DNA of 64,000 nt, taken from assembly GCA_040765295.1 (NCBI GenBank), contig JAXGSB010000001.1:868001-932000 (forward strand), in the 5' to 3' direction. Source of the DNA: Scatomorpha sp040765295. Lineage in GTDB: Bacteria; Bacillota; Clostridia; Oscillospirales; Oscillospiraceae. Positions 33,515 to 44,113 of the stretch are shown one piece after another. The translations under genes were made by a program, and so were the position numbers. The first letter of the stretch is position 1; each line of letters opens with the position of its first letter. The notes beneath the pieces are model-generated. The model worked only from the letters and a program-made list of their open reading frames with translations. It was not told the origin of the DNA and did no database searches.

Positions 33515-33598
33515 TGCAAACTCCTTTCAAAAATTAACTTGTCTTACATAATTGCATATTTGTCTGACAACAGATTACTTCTTTTCTCTGTAATTTTG

Positions 33599-34186
33599 TC
33601 ATTCTGTCCAGCCGTAACGGCCTTTAAGTTCCACAAATCTTACCGGTTCCACTGTTTTAACGTTTATTTCTCCGGCACCTGTTTTCGTAACAAGTTTAAG
33701 CTCCTGAAAATCGGGCGTTCCGACCGGAATAATCATCCTGCCGCCTATTGCCAGCTGGTCCAGCAATTCTTCAGGCATAGCGCCCGCCGCCGCAGTCACC
33801 ATAATCCTGTCATAAGGAGCATGTTCCTGCCATCCGCTGCTTCCGTCCCCGAGCTTATAACGGATATTCGAAAAATTTAATGTCTCCAACCTCTCTTTGG
33901 CTTTTTCCATCAATTCATCAATTCTTTCCACCGTAAAAACTTCTGCCGACATTTTTGCAAGAATAGTCGTTTGAAAGCCAGAGCCGGTTCCGATTTCCAG
34001 CACTTTGCTGTCCTTTTCCGGCTCCAAAAGCCGCGTCATTTCCAAGACAAGGGTGGGCTGCGAAATTGTCTGCCCGAAGCCTATAGGCAAAGGTCTGTCC
34101 AGACCTGCAAATTTCTTCATGTCGTCATCAAGAAAAAATGAACGGTCCAAAGAATGAAAATATGTTTCAAGTTCCTGCAGATTCAT
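33599..34186 (-). CDS. pcm: Protein-L-isoaspartate O-methyltransferase-like
   Basis: 195 residues. IGFGQTISQPTLVLEMTRLL followed by the SAM-binding motif VLEIGTGSGFQTTILAKM, and YDRIMVTAAAGAMPEELL, are typical of PCMT, which repairs damaged aspartyl residues. The length is normal for the bacterial enzyme. Confidence 0.88.
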   Translation of the reverse strand: MNLQELETYFHSLDRSFFLDDDMKKFAGLDRPLPIGFGQTISQPTLVLEMTRLLEPEKDSKVLEIGTGSGFQTTILAKMSAEVFTVERIDELMEKAKERLETLNFSNIRYKLGDGSSGWQEHAPYDRIMVTAAAGAMPEELLDQLAIGGRMIIPVGTPDFQELKLVTKTGAGEINVKTVEPVRFVELKGRYGWTE

Positions 34187-34266
34187 TTCTTTTCACCTAA
34201 TTTCTCAATAAAAAGCTCGAATAATCTTATCGCCATCCGAAAACTCTCGTATGCGCTCTTGGAGCT

Positions 34267-34893
34267 TTAGTCGGCGCGCTCTCTCTCAAACCAGCGATTG
34301 GCAAATTCCGCCACTGCCGGCGCCAGCTCTTTTATATCCCAGCCGGTAGTGTTCACTGTCAAATGATAAGCGTCCCGCTGACCCCATTCCAACTCGGATA
34401 TAACAACTCTTGCATTGGCGCGAATTTTGTCAATCCGCCTCATTTGACGAATCAATTCTTTCTCAGTCATATTTTCGTCTTCCGCCTGACGCTCCATGCA
34501 GCGTTTCACCTTTGCATCCGTTTCTGCGCAGACAAAAATTTTGAAAGGCTTATATGATTGCAGTATCAAATCCGCATTTCTGCCGACTATAACGAAGTCT
34601 TTGCCAAGGCCTGCAATTCCTTCAATAACTTCTTTTTGTTTTAATAAAAGACTCACGCTGTTCGACTGCAAATATGCGGCCGAGCCGAGGATCCCCTGAA
34701 ATGTAATGGGAAAGGTCTGCCAAGCTTGATTGGCCAGCATATTTTCAACATAGTCCGCGTCCAAACCGCTGCTTTCCGCAACGGCGGAAACAATTTCGCT
34801 GTCGTAATAATCAAAGCTCAATATCTCGGCAAGATGCTTTCCAAGCTCTCTGCCGCCTGAACCGAACTCACGGCTGATTGTAATTATTCTCAT
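34267..34893 (-). CDS. Cytidylate-kinase-like family protein
   Basis: 208 residues with MRIITISREFGSGGRELGKHLAE (P-loop of the AAA_26/cytidylate-kinase-like family) and an Arg-rich LID region. It is distinct from the housekeeping CMP kinase; members of this family are common in Clostridia and the substrate is uncertain. It lies 80 bases upstream of pcm on the same strand. Confidence 0.75.
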   Translation of the reverse strand: MRIITISREFGSGGRELGKHLAEILSFDYYDSEIVSAVAESSGLDADYVENMLANQAWQTFPITFQGILGSAAYLQSNSVSLLLKQKEVIEGIAGLGKDFVIVGRNADLILQSYKPFKIFVCAETDAKVKRCMERQAEDENMTEKELIRQMRRIDKIRANARVVISELEWGQRDAYHLTVNTTGWDIKELAPAVAEFANRWFERERAD

Positions 34894-35034
34894 AAATATC
34901 TCCTTTCAAGCTTTTCACTCTGCTGACGGAAGCATATGAGTTTTTTGTATCAGTAGACATTTTCTAAGTTTATGATACTTGAAAACATTTATAATTTCCA
35001 CTACTTATTTTCACCCTAAAAATTCGGAACAAAT

Positions 35035-36369
35035 TTATTTCAGCATCTTTTTCTTATAATAAACCAGTCCCGTCACGTCCGCCAAAAACCAGCCTATCGG
35101 TATAGCCCACCAAATTCCCAAAACGCCGATTGCCGGAACTGCCGAGAGTATATAAGCAAGCACAACTCTGGTGCCGAGAGATATGATTGTCAGCACCACC
35201 GACATAGCAGGTTTCGCAAGCCCGCGATAGATGCCGTATAAGAGGAATAAAATTCCAATCCCAAGATAAAAAGCCCCTTCAATTCTCAGGTACTGTATAC
35301 CTGTCTCCACAACACTTTTGTGAACGGACGTATCTATGAAGAGCCCAATCAATTCTTTGGCGAAAACATTTACAATAAGGGATGCAATCAGACAAAAAAC
35401 GCTCGAAATAATCAGCGCCTGCCTGAACCCGATTTTAATTCGGTCATATTTTTTGCCCCCGAAGTTCTGAGAAACAAAAATCGAAAATGCGTTGCTGAAA
35501 TCTTGAGCGGGGAAGTATGCAAAAGCGTCAATCTTCACAACAATGGTAAAGGCCGCGCTTACAACCAAGCCGAAGGAGTTTACCAATCCCTGAATCATAA
35601 GAATGCCGAAGTTCATTATAGATTGCTGAACCGAAGCCAGAACGGAGTTCGAGACTATATATTTCAAAAGCCTTGGAGCATATACAAAATCACTTTTAGC
35701 CGGCACAAGCTCTTTAAATTTGACGAAAAAATAAATTGCAGTTCCAAAAGCGGACAAAATCTGTGAAATAACCGTCGCCCAAGCCGCGCCGCCTACTCCC
35801 ATATTAAACTTTAAAATAAAAACCAAATCTAAAACTATATTGGTAACGGCCGACAAAGCGATAAAAATAAGAGAAACCACGGAATTTCCAACGCTTCGGA
35901 GCACCGCCGAAAAATAGTTGGTGATATATACGGGGATGATGCCGTATAAAACAATGGTCATGTAAATTTTCGCATAACCGACAACTTCAGGCGGTATATT
36001 TAACCACACTATCAAATTATCAACTAAAATAAGGGAAATAATATTTATAACAAGAGAAAGAATAAACATAAATATAAAGGAATTTGCCATCCCTTTTTTA
36101 AGCTCACCGATATTTCCTCCGCCGAAAAGCTGGGCAAAAACAGCGCCGCTTCCCATAGTCAGACCCAAAATTATGGATGTCAAAAACACCATAAGACTGT
36201 AAGAAGACCCTACCGCGGATAAGGCTTCCTCTCCTATGGTGTGTCCCACTATTACTGTGTCGGCTATGTTGTACATTTGCTGGAGAATATTGCCCGCAAT
36301 CATCGGCAGGCTGAAAACAATTAAGGTCCTGCCGATATCCCCCTTTGTCAAATCACCAAGTTTTCCCAT
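35035..36369 (-). CDS. MATE-family efflux transporter
   Basis: About 444 residues from Met at 36369 (MGKLGDLTKGDIGRTLIVFSLP), the usual start of this subfamily; a longer frame to 36456 would overlap the TRIC gene and is probably not translated. Twelve membrane segments; MIAGNILQQMYNIADTVIVGHTIGEEALSAVG is the MATE N-lobe signature. Exports drugs or metabolites. Unrelated in detail to the MarR-linked MATE at 29615-30964. Confidence 0.88.
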   Translation of the reverse strand: MGKLGDLTKGDIGRTLIVFSLPMIAGNILQQMYNIADTVIVGHTIGEEALSAVGSSYSLMVFLTSIILGLTMGSGAVFAQLFGGGNIGELKKGMANSFIFMFILSLVINIISLILVDNLIVWLNIPPEVVGYAKIYMTIVLYGIIPVYITNYFSAVLRSVGNSVVSLIFIALSAVTNIVLDLVFILKFNMGVGGAAWATVISQILSAFGTAIYFFVKFKELVPAKSDFVYAPRLLKYIVSNSVLASVQQSIMNFGILMIQGLVNSFGLVVSAAFTIVVKIDAFAYFPAQDFSNAFSIFVSQNFGGKKYDRIKIGFRQALIISSVFCLIASLIVNVFAKELIGLFIDTSVHKSVVETGIQYLRIEGAFYLGIGILFLLYGIYRGLAKPAMSVVLTIISLGTRVVLAYILSAVPAIGVLGIWWAIPIGWFLADVTGLVYYKKKMLK

Positions 36370-36400
36370 TTTTCTGCTTGCTCGTGTATTTATTTTTTTA

Positions 36401-37006
36401 CTATTCGGCTCTCGGCAAATGCCATTTAAATTTAGCGGCAAAAATTCTGAGTACAAAAATCACTGCTCCGCCGATAACAGAAGCTGCATTTAGGTTTGAT
36501 TTATATAATAAAGCAAAAAGAATTGCGCCGGCCAGAGAAGCTGTGGCGTAAACATTTTTTTGAAAAATAACCGGATTCCTGCTGGCAAAAACATCTCTTA
36601 AAACGCCTCCGCCTACACCGGTAACATTACCGACGAAAATAATCAGAAAAGCATTTCCGCTGGGAGCTCCTGCCAAAGCTCCAATAATTGTAAATACAGC
36701 AAGACCGATAGAATCGATAGTCCAATAAAACCATCCATCCATATCCAAATTCTTTCGAATTGCCGGCAAAAATGTCAGAAAGGATATAACGAGTGCCGTC
36801 ATCGCGTAAATCGGCTGTTGAAACGCGGTTGGCGGTGTTATACCCAAAATAACATCTCTTATAATGCCGCCGCCTACCGCCGTTGTCATTCCCAATATGC
36901 AGACGCCCATAAGGTCCATTTTGCATTGAATAGCAACAGTTGCGCCCGATATCGCAAAAGCTATGGTGCCAATCAGCTCTAAAACCAGAATCAAATCAAT
37001 CTCCAT
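36401..37006 (-). CDS. TRIC/UPF0126-family membrane channel
   Basis: 201 residues with duplicated three-helix units and the paired signatures TAVGGGIIRDVILGITPP and TGVGGGVLRDVFASRNPV. Prokaryotic TRIC proteins are trimeric cation channels. It sits upstream of the MATE gene on the same strand with a short gap. Confidence 0.85.
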   Translation of the reverse strand: MEIDLILVLELIGTIAFAISGATVAIQCKMDLMGVCILGMTTAVGGGIIRDVILGITPPTAFQQPIYAMTALVISFLTFLPAIRKNLDMDGWFYWTIDSIGLAVFTIIGALAGAPSGNAFLIIFVGNVTGVGGGVLRDVFASRNPVIFQKNVYATASLAGAILFALLYKSNLNAASVIGGAVIFVLRIFAAKFKWHLPRAE

Positions 37007-37030
37007 TGTGGTTTCCTATCTTCTTTATTC

Positions 37031-38230
37031 TTAATCGCAATTTTTCTTCAACCACCTAGAAGCCGCTTCGGTCATGCTTGCAGGGCCGACGATTAAAGCC
37101 TCTTCATTAAATCTGACTTTAGGATTGTGAAGAGGATATAAATTACCGGCTTCATCAGGCAAGGGGCAAGATACAAAGAAATAGCACGACTGCGCTAAGC
37201 GGCTTGCTATATGCGCGTAATCATCCGATGCCAGCATAGGTTCTGTATAATCAACGGAATATTTATCACTCAACACCTTTTCAGCCGCTTCTTTTACAAG
37301 CCTAGACATATCAGCTGAATTGACTAAAGAGGGAACATTGGCAAGTTCCGAGTATTCCGTTTCCGCTCTAAAGGCTTTGCCGATGTGCTCTACAACCTCG
37401 GGTAGTCTTTCGGCAACATGCTTTGCAGATTCGGCATATAAAGACCTCGAAGTGCCTTCAATCGTCACGCTCTCGGGAACAATGTTAACAGCGCCGTTCG
37501 ACGCATCAAAATACCCCATCGATAGGGAAGCGCCCTTATTAGATGGCAGTTCTCTTGCCAAAATGCCGTTTGCCGCATTGATAATTTGCGAGCCGACAAA
37601 AACAGGGTCGATTCCGTTATAAGGCGTTGCCCCGTGAGCGCCTTTGCCTTTAATTTTTATTCTAAAGTTAAGGGCAGATGCCAAAGCTTCCTTCTCGGGC
37701 ACAAATATTCCAAGCTCTTTTCCGTTCGGCTGCATATGCAAAGACATACCTGCATCGGGTTTGGGGTTTTCTAAAATATTTTTCTCGAGCATCAGCTTTC
37801 CGCCGTTTAAAGTTTCTTCAGCAGGTTGGAATAGAAATTTAATTTGACCCGCAAGCTTTTCCTCATCGTCTTTAAGCATTTTTAATGCGATTAATAGAGA
37901 GGCTGCGTGCATGTCGTGCCCGTAAGCGTGAAAGTTGCCATTTTCCGATGCAAACGGCAGACCCGAGAGTTCCTTCATCGGCAATGCGTCCATATCGGCT
38001 CGAAACAGTAAAGTCTTGCCTTTTTCGGGATTTCCGAATGTCCCGACCAAAGCATCTGCTCCGTCTGTTTTTTCATATGCAATGCCGAATGCATCAAGCT
38101 GCTCTGCAACCAAGGCAAGCGTCTTAGGCAACTCAAATCCGACTTCCGCATTTTGGTGAAATTTTCTGCGTATATTTTTAGCTTCTTCAAATAGCTCGTT
38201 AGCTCTGTTTAAGTAAGACAAATAGCACAC
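37031..38230 (-). CDS. M20-family amidohydrolase
   Basis: 399 residues. FRADMDALPM, YGHDMHAASLLIA, QPAEETLNGGKLMLE and the C-terminal SDDYAHIA match the M20D aminoacylase/IAA-amino-acid hydrolase group, with metal ligands in GHDMH, the QPAEE pair and HNP near the end. It cleaves N-acylated amino acids or related amides. Coupled to the TRIC gene by a 24-base gap. Confidence 0.88.
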   Translation of the reverse strand: MCYLSYLNRANELFEEAKNIRRKFHQNAEVGFELPKTLALVAEQLDAFGIAYEKTDGADALVGTFGNPEKGKTLLFRADMDALPMKELSGLPFASENGNFHAYGHDMHAASLLIALKMLKDDEEKLAGQIKFLFQPAEETLNGGKLMLEKNILENPKPDAGMSLHMQPNGKELGIFVPEKEALASALNFRIKIKGKGAHGATPYNGIDPVFVGSQIINAANGILARELPSNKGASLSMGYFDASNGAVNIVPESVTIEGTSRSLYAESAKHVAERLPEVVEHIGKAFRAETEYSELANVPSLVNSADMSRLVKEAAEKVLSDKYSVDYTEPMLASDDYAHIASRLAQSCYFFVSCPLPDEAGNLYPLHNPKVRFNEEALIVGPASMTEAASRWLKKNCD

Positions 38231-38325
38231 CTCGTTTAAATACAGTTAAATTTACATATATCTAGGATTGTTGATTTAAAACTAGATAAGTAGAACAAGC
38301 AATTTTTATGACGGTACATATGTCA

Positions 38326-41300
38326 TTACTCTTCTGTCATCAGCCTCTTTTTTGCCTTCGATACCTGCATTACTTTTCTGGAATCTGATCCAAAAAAATA
38401 GTCTGCGACTTTCATACCTTCTCCATGTAGCTGGACATCATTTCGCATGAAGAATTCTCTTACAGTAAGTGTTATCATAGAATGCTCTAGTGGGAGTGTG
38501 CATTTTTTATCTAATGCAATTGAATCTCTTGCTAATTTTTTTATATCATATTGTCTAGCATTAAACATTAAGTTCAGGATTGAATAATTTGAGCTTTCAT
38601 TAATTTTTTTAAAGGCATTCAAGGCATGGATGGTTTCATCCGAAGTACTTGTAGATGCGATGTCAAGATATGTACTAACAACTAGACCCGCCGATATCTG
38701 TTCCGTAATAAAACGAATGTAATCTCTGCTAATCTTTTTTACACTTTTATTTTTTTGGGAAGCTTTTTGGTAGACTTCTTCTATAAATTTGTCTGGGTCG
38801 TCAAGAATCTTTTTTAGTATCATATAAATATACACGTTGGGACACCTATAAATTAATTCAACTAATTTATCTTGTTGATTACTTTTCATGCTTACGCAAA
38901 AAGCAGCCAGAGTCTTTGAAATAATTTCAAGATATTTTGAAGCCAACAGAATCTGATTTGAATAAAGCGCAATCTCTTTATCCGAATAGTCGTATTCATT
39001 AACAGCTTCGATAACATCAGACTTTTTCATTTCTCTTTCAGATCTGGAAATAAGCTCATCCCTTTCTTTCCTCTCTTCGATTCCTGGTAAGCCATCTTTA
39101 ACATGTAAGCGTGTATTGTTGATAAAGAGAGCATTATCTGTGAGAAAAGAAAACTCCTCTTTATCAGAAAAGAATTCCCCTGCCTTTTGAATAATAATGT
39201 TGATAAAACGCATATTATTTGTCACTACTGAGAGGAAAAGCACGATATCACTATTTATACCAAAACATAGAGCATCAAGTAGGGAATAAAAGTTTTTTTC
39301 TGCATCAAGATATTCCGCATCAAAAGGATCCATGGTCTTTTGGTTAATTGCTCTTGCTACAAAATATGCTAGATGGGTTCGCTCCCTAAATGAATACTGA
39401 TTATCACGCTCATTGATGATTCCACTTTTTGTTGATATCTCAATAAAACGTAAAAAACTGATGTTCTGGCGATACTCCTTGTTGTAAGTTTCTACATGTT
39501 CATTTAACTCGGAGACAGAAATACTCTTCTTTTTTCCAAAGTGCATATGGTATGCAATCTCTTGAAGAATAATAAAAAATTTATTTGGTGAATCTGGCTG
39601 ACAAATTTTATAAATTTTCTCCATGATAGTGTTCTCATAAACCATGCTGAATGCCATTTTCCCTGAGGTAATGCGGGAGTTTGTATTCTGCTCATAAAGA
39701 TTAACAAAGTTGATAATAAATTCAGGATTAAGGTAAAAAAAACTAATCTGCTTATTTATTAGGTCATTAATCTGTGTAGTTTTCAATTCTACTTCCTTGA
39801 GTTTGTTATTTTTCATAGAAAGAATATTTGATATCAATCCTTTTCGTGATGAATACCAAAAAGGATGAATTAATAATTTATGCTTTTTGTCTATAGCATC
39901 AAGAACTTGCTTATGTAAGTCTATGGGAAGTTCAGATTCATGAAAAACAATTATGGACCCAAATTCTTTACTTAAAAATTCCATAAGTGGATTAAAGCTT
40001 TTTTCTTTGATTAATTCCGCATCATCAATAATTGCAACACGTTTCTCCTGCGGCAACTGAAGAAACCGTTCAAAAGAGTTGTTTCTGGGTAGATATTGTT
40101 GGTTAAATGCATACTCTATAATACGGTCTTTTTTCATGTTATGAATGTCTGCATTAAAGAGAATAGGAACAACTTCATTTTCTAGCATGTTTTGATAAAT
40201 ACGTTTTGCCAAGAGTGATTTTCCTGCTTTATGGTCTCCTGAAATAAATACGTTTCTTTTATCAACAAGAAAATTCATTAACTCAGCTTCCGTTCGAATA
40301 GTATACATAGTGTGATTATTATCATCATCTTCAAAAAACTGGTATTCCAGTGTAGGAAAATAGTAATATCTCTCATAGGGAATTCCATTTTGGTCTAGTG
40401 TTAAAAATGCATTGAATTCTTCGTTATTGCGAATACCATTAACAGAAGACCTCTTAATAGTTGTGCTTCCAACTTTTGAGTGTACATATATATCATTGTT
40501 AAGAACAAAAGAAAATACTTCAACATATTTTGTTTTTGAATCTATATCTACGACACAGAATCCGTTTTCTTTTAAAGTAGAATCGTTGAAGGCGTTTGAT
40601 TGAATGTAATAACATGGTTCTCCATCATTGATAATTCTATTTTCTGTTACTTCATCATGTTCATGTCCAATGAGTAATACATCGTATTTTTCAGAAAGAA
40701 TGTCTCTTAAGGCCTTCTTTGTCTCATTGGTATACCACTCAATGCCATGATGCATTATTAAACAATTAAAATCAGCACTAGGTGTATCACGAATCATCTC
40801 AAGGTGCCCATCCGTTAAACGATGGCAGCCCTTATCTTCGCCATCTCCTCCGAGCAAGGAAAATGCAGCTGAATTTAGCAATGTAAACGCCAATTTGAAT
40901 TCACCAACAACGATAGTTTTCTTGCATATTGTGTAATCAGTCCATTCACAATTACCTAATCTAGCGAATTCAAAAAAATCTTCCATTGCCTCATGATATT
41001 CAGCTGATATAAATTCAATATCAAGCTTATTTGAGCGTATACTGTATGCGTATCGTTCTTTAAAATCGTTAGAGTCTTTTGGTATTTTACCTCCCAAAAA
41101 ATCTATATCATGATTTCCCGGTACATAAAGAAAGTCTATGTATTGCCTCGTCCGCTTAAATCCCTCATCACTAAAGAAAGTTTTCATAAACTTCGATACA
41201 ATTTCATACTCTTCTTTTTTACCTGAAAATGCCAAGTCACCGCTTGCTACAATTATATAGGCGTCTGCATCGCCTATGGTTCTTACTGTGCTTATCACCC

Positions 41301-41376
41301 TTTTTGCGTTAAAAAGCAGTGTTTCATTTTTAGATTTAGCATGAATATCGCTGAATTGTACAATCCGTATTTTCAT
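38326..41376 (-). CDS. Metallophosphoesterase-P-loop NTPase fusion with large helical C-terminus, probable defence protein
   Basis: 1016 residues. An N-terminal calcineurin-like phosphoesterase has all metal motifs: Asp10-Ile-His12, Gly46-Asp47, Gly87-Asn-His89-Asp90, His209-His210, and GHEH (237-240). A P-loop NTPase follows with Walker A GDHKAGKS (380-387) and Walker B VAIIDD (447-452). The last 550 residues are helix-rich without recognised repeats. This effector-switch-sensor order is what one sees in STAND/NACHT/Avs-type antiviral ATPases. It lies 97 bases downstream of the type III res gene on the same strand. I do not recognise a named system with this architecture. Confidence 0.7.
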   Translation of the reverse strand: MKIRIVQFSDIHAKSKNETLLFNAKRVISTVRTIGDADAYIIVASGDLAFSGKKEEYEIVSKFMKTFFSDEGFKRTRQYIDFLYVPGNHDIDFLGGKIPKDSNDFKERYAYSIRSNKLDIEFISAEYHEAMEDFFEFARLGNCEWTDYTICKKTIVVGEFKLAFTLLNSAAFSLLGGDGEDKGCHRLTDGHLEMIRDTPSADFNCLIMHHGIEWYTNETKKALRDILSEKYDVLLIGHEHDEVTENRIINDGEPCYYIQSNAFNDSTLKENGFCVVDIDSKTKYVEVFSFVLNNDIYVHSKVGSTTIKRSSVNGIRNNEEFNAFLTLDQNGIPYERYYYFPTLEYQFFEDDDNNHTMYTIRTEAELMNFLVDKRNVFISGDHKAGKSLLAKRIYQNMLENEVVPILFNADIHNMKKDRIIEYAFNQQYLPRNNSFERFLQLPQEKRVAIIDDAELIKEKSFNPLMEFLSKEFGSIIVFHESELPIDLHKQVLDAIDKKHKLLIHPFWYSSRKGLISNILSMKNNKLKEVELKTTQINDLINKQISFFYLNPEFIINFVNLYEQNTNSRITSGKMAFSMVYENTIMEKIYKICQPDSPNKFFIILQEIAYHMHFGKKKSISVSELNEHVETYNKEYRQNISFLRFIEISTKSGIINERDNQYSFRERTHLAYFVARAINQKTMDPFDAEYLDAEKNFYSLLDALCFGINSDIVLFLSVVTNNMRFINIIIQKAGEFFSDKEEFSFLTDNALFINNTRLHVKDGLPGIEERKERDELISRSEREMKKSDVIEAVNEYDYSDKEIALYSNQILLASKYLEIISKTLAAFCVSMKSNQQDKLVELIYRCPNVYIYMILKKILDDPDKFIEEVYQKASQKNKSVKKISRDYIRFITEQISAGLVVSTYLDIASTSTSDETIHALNAFKKINESSNYSILNLMFNARQYDIKKLARDSIALDKKCTLPLEHSMITLTVREFFMRNDVQLHGEGMKVADYFFGSDSRKVMQVSKAKKRLMTEE

Positions 41377-41473
41377 ATTTATCTCCTAAATAAAATATAC
41401 TATCTTCCTTTAGATGGTTGAACAGATTTAGTTTTATACATCTGCACTAATATAATTTTTGACAGTATCAAGG

Positions 41474-44113
41474 TTACCCCTCAAACCTCTTTGCCAAATT
41501 CATAAACGACGAATTCATATTTATCTGTCCAGCCGGAATGAACAGATATCTCCATTCTTTGTAGCCGTTTGCTTTGCCCCATTCAGTGCTAATTTCACAG
41601 TATTTAACAGCTCTTTCTTTTTTCGCAAGCACATCAGGGTCACTTAATTTATCCTCGCCTTTGACTTCTACCAAATAAATGATATCTCCGGTCTCAACAA
41701 CAAAATCAGGCTCATATCGTCTGTTCAGATTATAGTAAATATTAAATTGCTGTGGGTTAGGTCTAAGCCAATTTTTAACATCCGGGTCTATCTCAATAAC
41801 ACGGGCAAAAATCAGCTCCGGTCTGCTGTCAAACTTTGCCTCAGGGAAAACGCCTTTAACTATGCCGCCGAACAGATTATTGCTGATTAGCCCCTCAGGC
41901 TCTTCAAAGAGCTTTTTTTCGACAGAATAGTTGTAGCTCGTTGCAATATTTTCTCTTGCTACATCTACTATTTCTTCTTTAAGCATACCGTTGGAATAAT
42001 AGAAGTGGTCGGTTTTTAGCATTTGTTTATAAATTTTGTTGGCAATGTCTCGCTTATTCATCATTACAATATTCTTCATGCCGTTTAGTCCGTGTTTTTC
42101 TTTATAATGTGAAACGACTTGTGTAATCAGCTTAAACAAAAGCTCTGAACACTCTTCATAGTCTATCTCGGCTTTATTTTTTAGCTCTTCGAGCAGTGAT
42201 TTTTCGGGATTATATCCGTCAAAATCAATATATTGTCCTTTTATGCGCCTTCGCTCTTCGCTCATGTTCTCTAAATTTTGAATAAGCAAATCATTGCTAA
42301 TCGGAACATGCGTAAAGTCAATTAAGTCAATATCAAAATCAACAAATTTATATTCTTCTATACCGCTGTCTGTCACCTTTATAAGTGGAATCGGGATAAA
42401 CTTGTTATATGTTTTGGCAATATATGTTTCCGTCTTTTCCTTAACCCAAATGGTAAATTGCAGCTCAAATCCTTCTTGAATTTGCGCTAAGTCTTTATCG
42501 TTTTTAATTTCTTCTATAATTTCTTTTTTTAAATCTTCATTTGTTGGCTTTTTACCCGATATAAGTGTAAACCCTTGAGATATTTTTTGCTGAATAATCT
42601 TATTTGTTTTTTCAATACCTTTAATGTTTTCTTGAGTGTTTTCTAGTCCTAAACTCTTTAAATCTTCAACAGTTTCGTTTTCGGGAAGCGCAAGAGATAT
42701 TTGCGTTGTCCAAGTCTTTTGAGGAACAATTTCTTCCGCCTTAATGAAGTTTCCGGCCTTAAAAATAGAATCTCCACTCTGCGCTTCTTTCAAAAGCTCA
42801 TCAAATTTGTCATGAGCCGTAAGATAAACGGAATCAACCTCTTTAACACCTGTTCTTGCTCCATATGGAAGCCTTAAACCGCGGCCAACCATTTGTTCTC
42901 TTAAAATCTTAGAAGCAGCTGTACGTAGTGGGATTATGGTATAAAGATTGTTGACATCCCAGCCTTCTTTTAGCATGTCAACATGTATTACTATCTCAAT
43001 AGGGTTATCAAAATCTTCAACGCTTGTCAGTAAATCAATGTCAGCTTCTCTGCTTCCTCTCTTTTTCGAGTGGATGATAAGGGTTTTGTTCTTATATCTT
43101 CCGTCTAAAAAAGCATCGCTTATCACATAATTATAGACTTTAGTCGCATGTTCAGTATCTTTACAAACAACCATCACAAAGGGTTTAACAAGACGCTCCC
43201 CGGTGTTTTCTGAGTAAGCGAGTAGTTCCTCTTTCATATTTTCATGACACAAAAGTCCATCTGCAAGCATTAACTTATCTAATTTATCATATCCAAAATT
43301 ATATGTGTTTATATCTTCTCTCGTCACTGCATACGGCGTTCTTGTATATCCGTCTTTAATCGACTCTGAAAGAGGATATTCATACACAGCATTTCTAAAG
43401 GGAACTTGCTTTGAGCCTTTGTTGTAGTAGGGGGTGGCAGTTAGTTCCAAGCCTAAAATCGGGTTCAAGTCATTAAGAGCAAGAGACCCTTGTGCAGCAT
43501 GATAGTGATGAGATTCATCCATTATCAAGACTAAATCGTCTAATTTTGAAAGATAATTAAAGAATGAATCTCCCAAATACTCATTGATTGCCCTCATCTT
43601 GGTGTTTTCGCTGTCGAATTTACCGATATTAAAAATAAAAATATTTACATCGGATTCAAATGAGCTGATGCTTCTGTTTCTGTAATCGTCATCAGCTATA
43701 ATTCTCGGCGGAGTGTTAAAACAGCCAAGCCCTTTAAAAACATATTTAGGATTTCCGGGGTCGCCTAAATCTTGCTTTAATTTGTTATAGATTACCTTTC
43801 CGGGCGCAACAACGAAGAAGTTTTTAATTCCGTGATTGGTGTAGAGATAGCTGATAAAAGCTCCCATAAGCCTTGTTTTGCCAACACCTGTAGCAAGTAC
43901 AAAAGCAAGCGACATAAAATCTCTCTCAAAGTCTGTGCAAATAGGATATAGCCTTTTGATTTCTTCCAGAGCGGATTTTATATCCATGTTTTTGCAGGGT
44001 GTAATGTGGTTCAAAATGTTTTCAAGGATTTTTAATGACTTTTCCTGAGGTTTTCTTAGCGACAGCGTACCGCTGATGTAATCACTTGTATACATAGAAA
44101 AATCGCTATTCAT
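41474..44113 (-). CDS. res: Type III restriction enzyme Res subunit
   Basis: About 879 residues from Met at 44113 (an earlier ATG at 44137 overlaps mod further). SF2 helicase motifs: TGVGKTR (P-loop), LIMDESHHYH (DEAH-like) and VGRGLRLPYG (motif VI). A C-terminal PD-(D/E)XK nuclease has EPDFVVETGDIIYLVEVKGED. It translocates on DNA and cuts with Mod when two unmethylated sites are found. The reading frame looks intact. Confidence 0.9.
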   Translation of the reverse strand: MNSDFSMYTSDYISGTLSLRKPQEKSLKILENILNHITPCKNMDIKSALEEIKRLYPICTDFERDFMSLAFVLATGVGKTRLMGAFISYLYTNHGIKNFFVVAPGKVIYNKLKQDLGDPGNPKYVFKGLGCFNTPPRIIADDDYRNRSISSFESDVNIFIFNIGKFDSENTKMRAINEYLGDSFFNYLSKLDDLVLIMDESHHYHAAQGSLALNDLNPILGLELTATPYYNKGSKQVPFRNAVYEYPLSESIKDGYTRTPYAVTREDINTYNFGYDKLDKLMLADGLLCHENMKEELLAYSENTGERLVKPFVMVVCKDTEHATKVYNYVISDAFLDGRYKNKTLIIHSKKRGSREADIDLLTSVEDFDNPIEIVIHVDMLKEGWDVNNLYTIIPLRTAASKILREQMVGRGLRLPYGARTGVKEVDSVYLTAHDKFDELLKEAQSGDSIFKAGNFIKAEEIVPQKTWTTQISLALPENETVEDLKSLGLENTQENIKGIEKTNKIIQQKISQGFTLISGKKPTNEDLKKEIIEEIKNDKDLAQIQEGFELQFTIWVKEKTETYIAKTYNKFIPIPLIKVTDSGIEEYKFVDFDIDLIDFTHVPISNDLLIQNLENMSEERRRIKGQYIDFDGYNPEKSLLEELKNKAEIDYEECSELLFKLITQVVSHYKEKHGLNGMKNIVMMNKRDIANKIYKQMLKTDHFYYSNGMLKEEIVDVARENIATSYNYSVEKKLFEEPEGLISNNLFGGIVKGVFPEAKFDSRPELIFARVIEIDPDVKNWLRPNPQQFNIYYNLNRRYEPDFVVETGDIIYLVEVKGEDKLSDPDVLAKKERAVKYCEISTEWGKANGYKEWRYLFIPAGQINMNSSFMNLAKRFEG

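Noticed and set aside
33515..33598. T-box or leucine attenuator ahead of ilvD
   Set aside because: The gap to pcm is only 84 bp and contains neither a T-box sequence nor a terminator-antiterminator pair.
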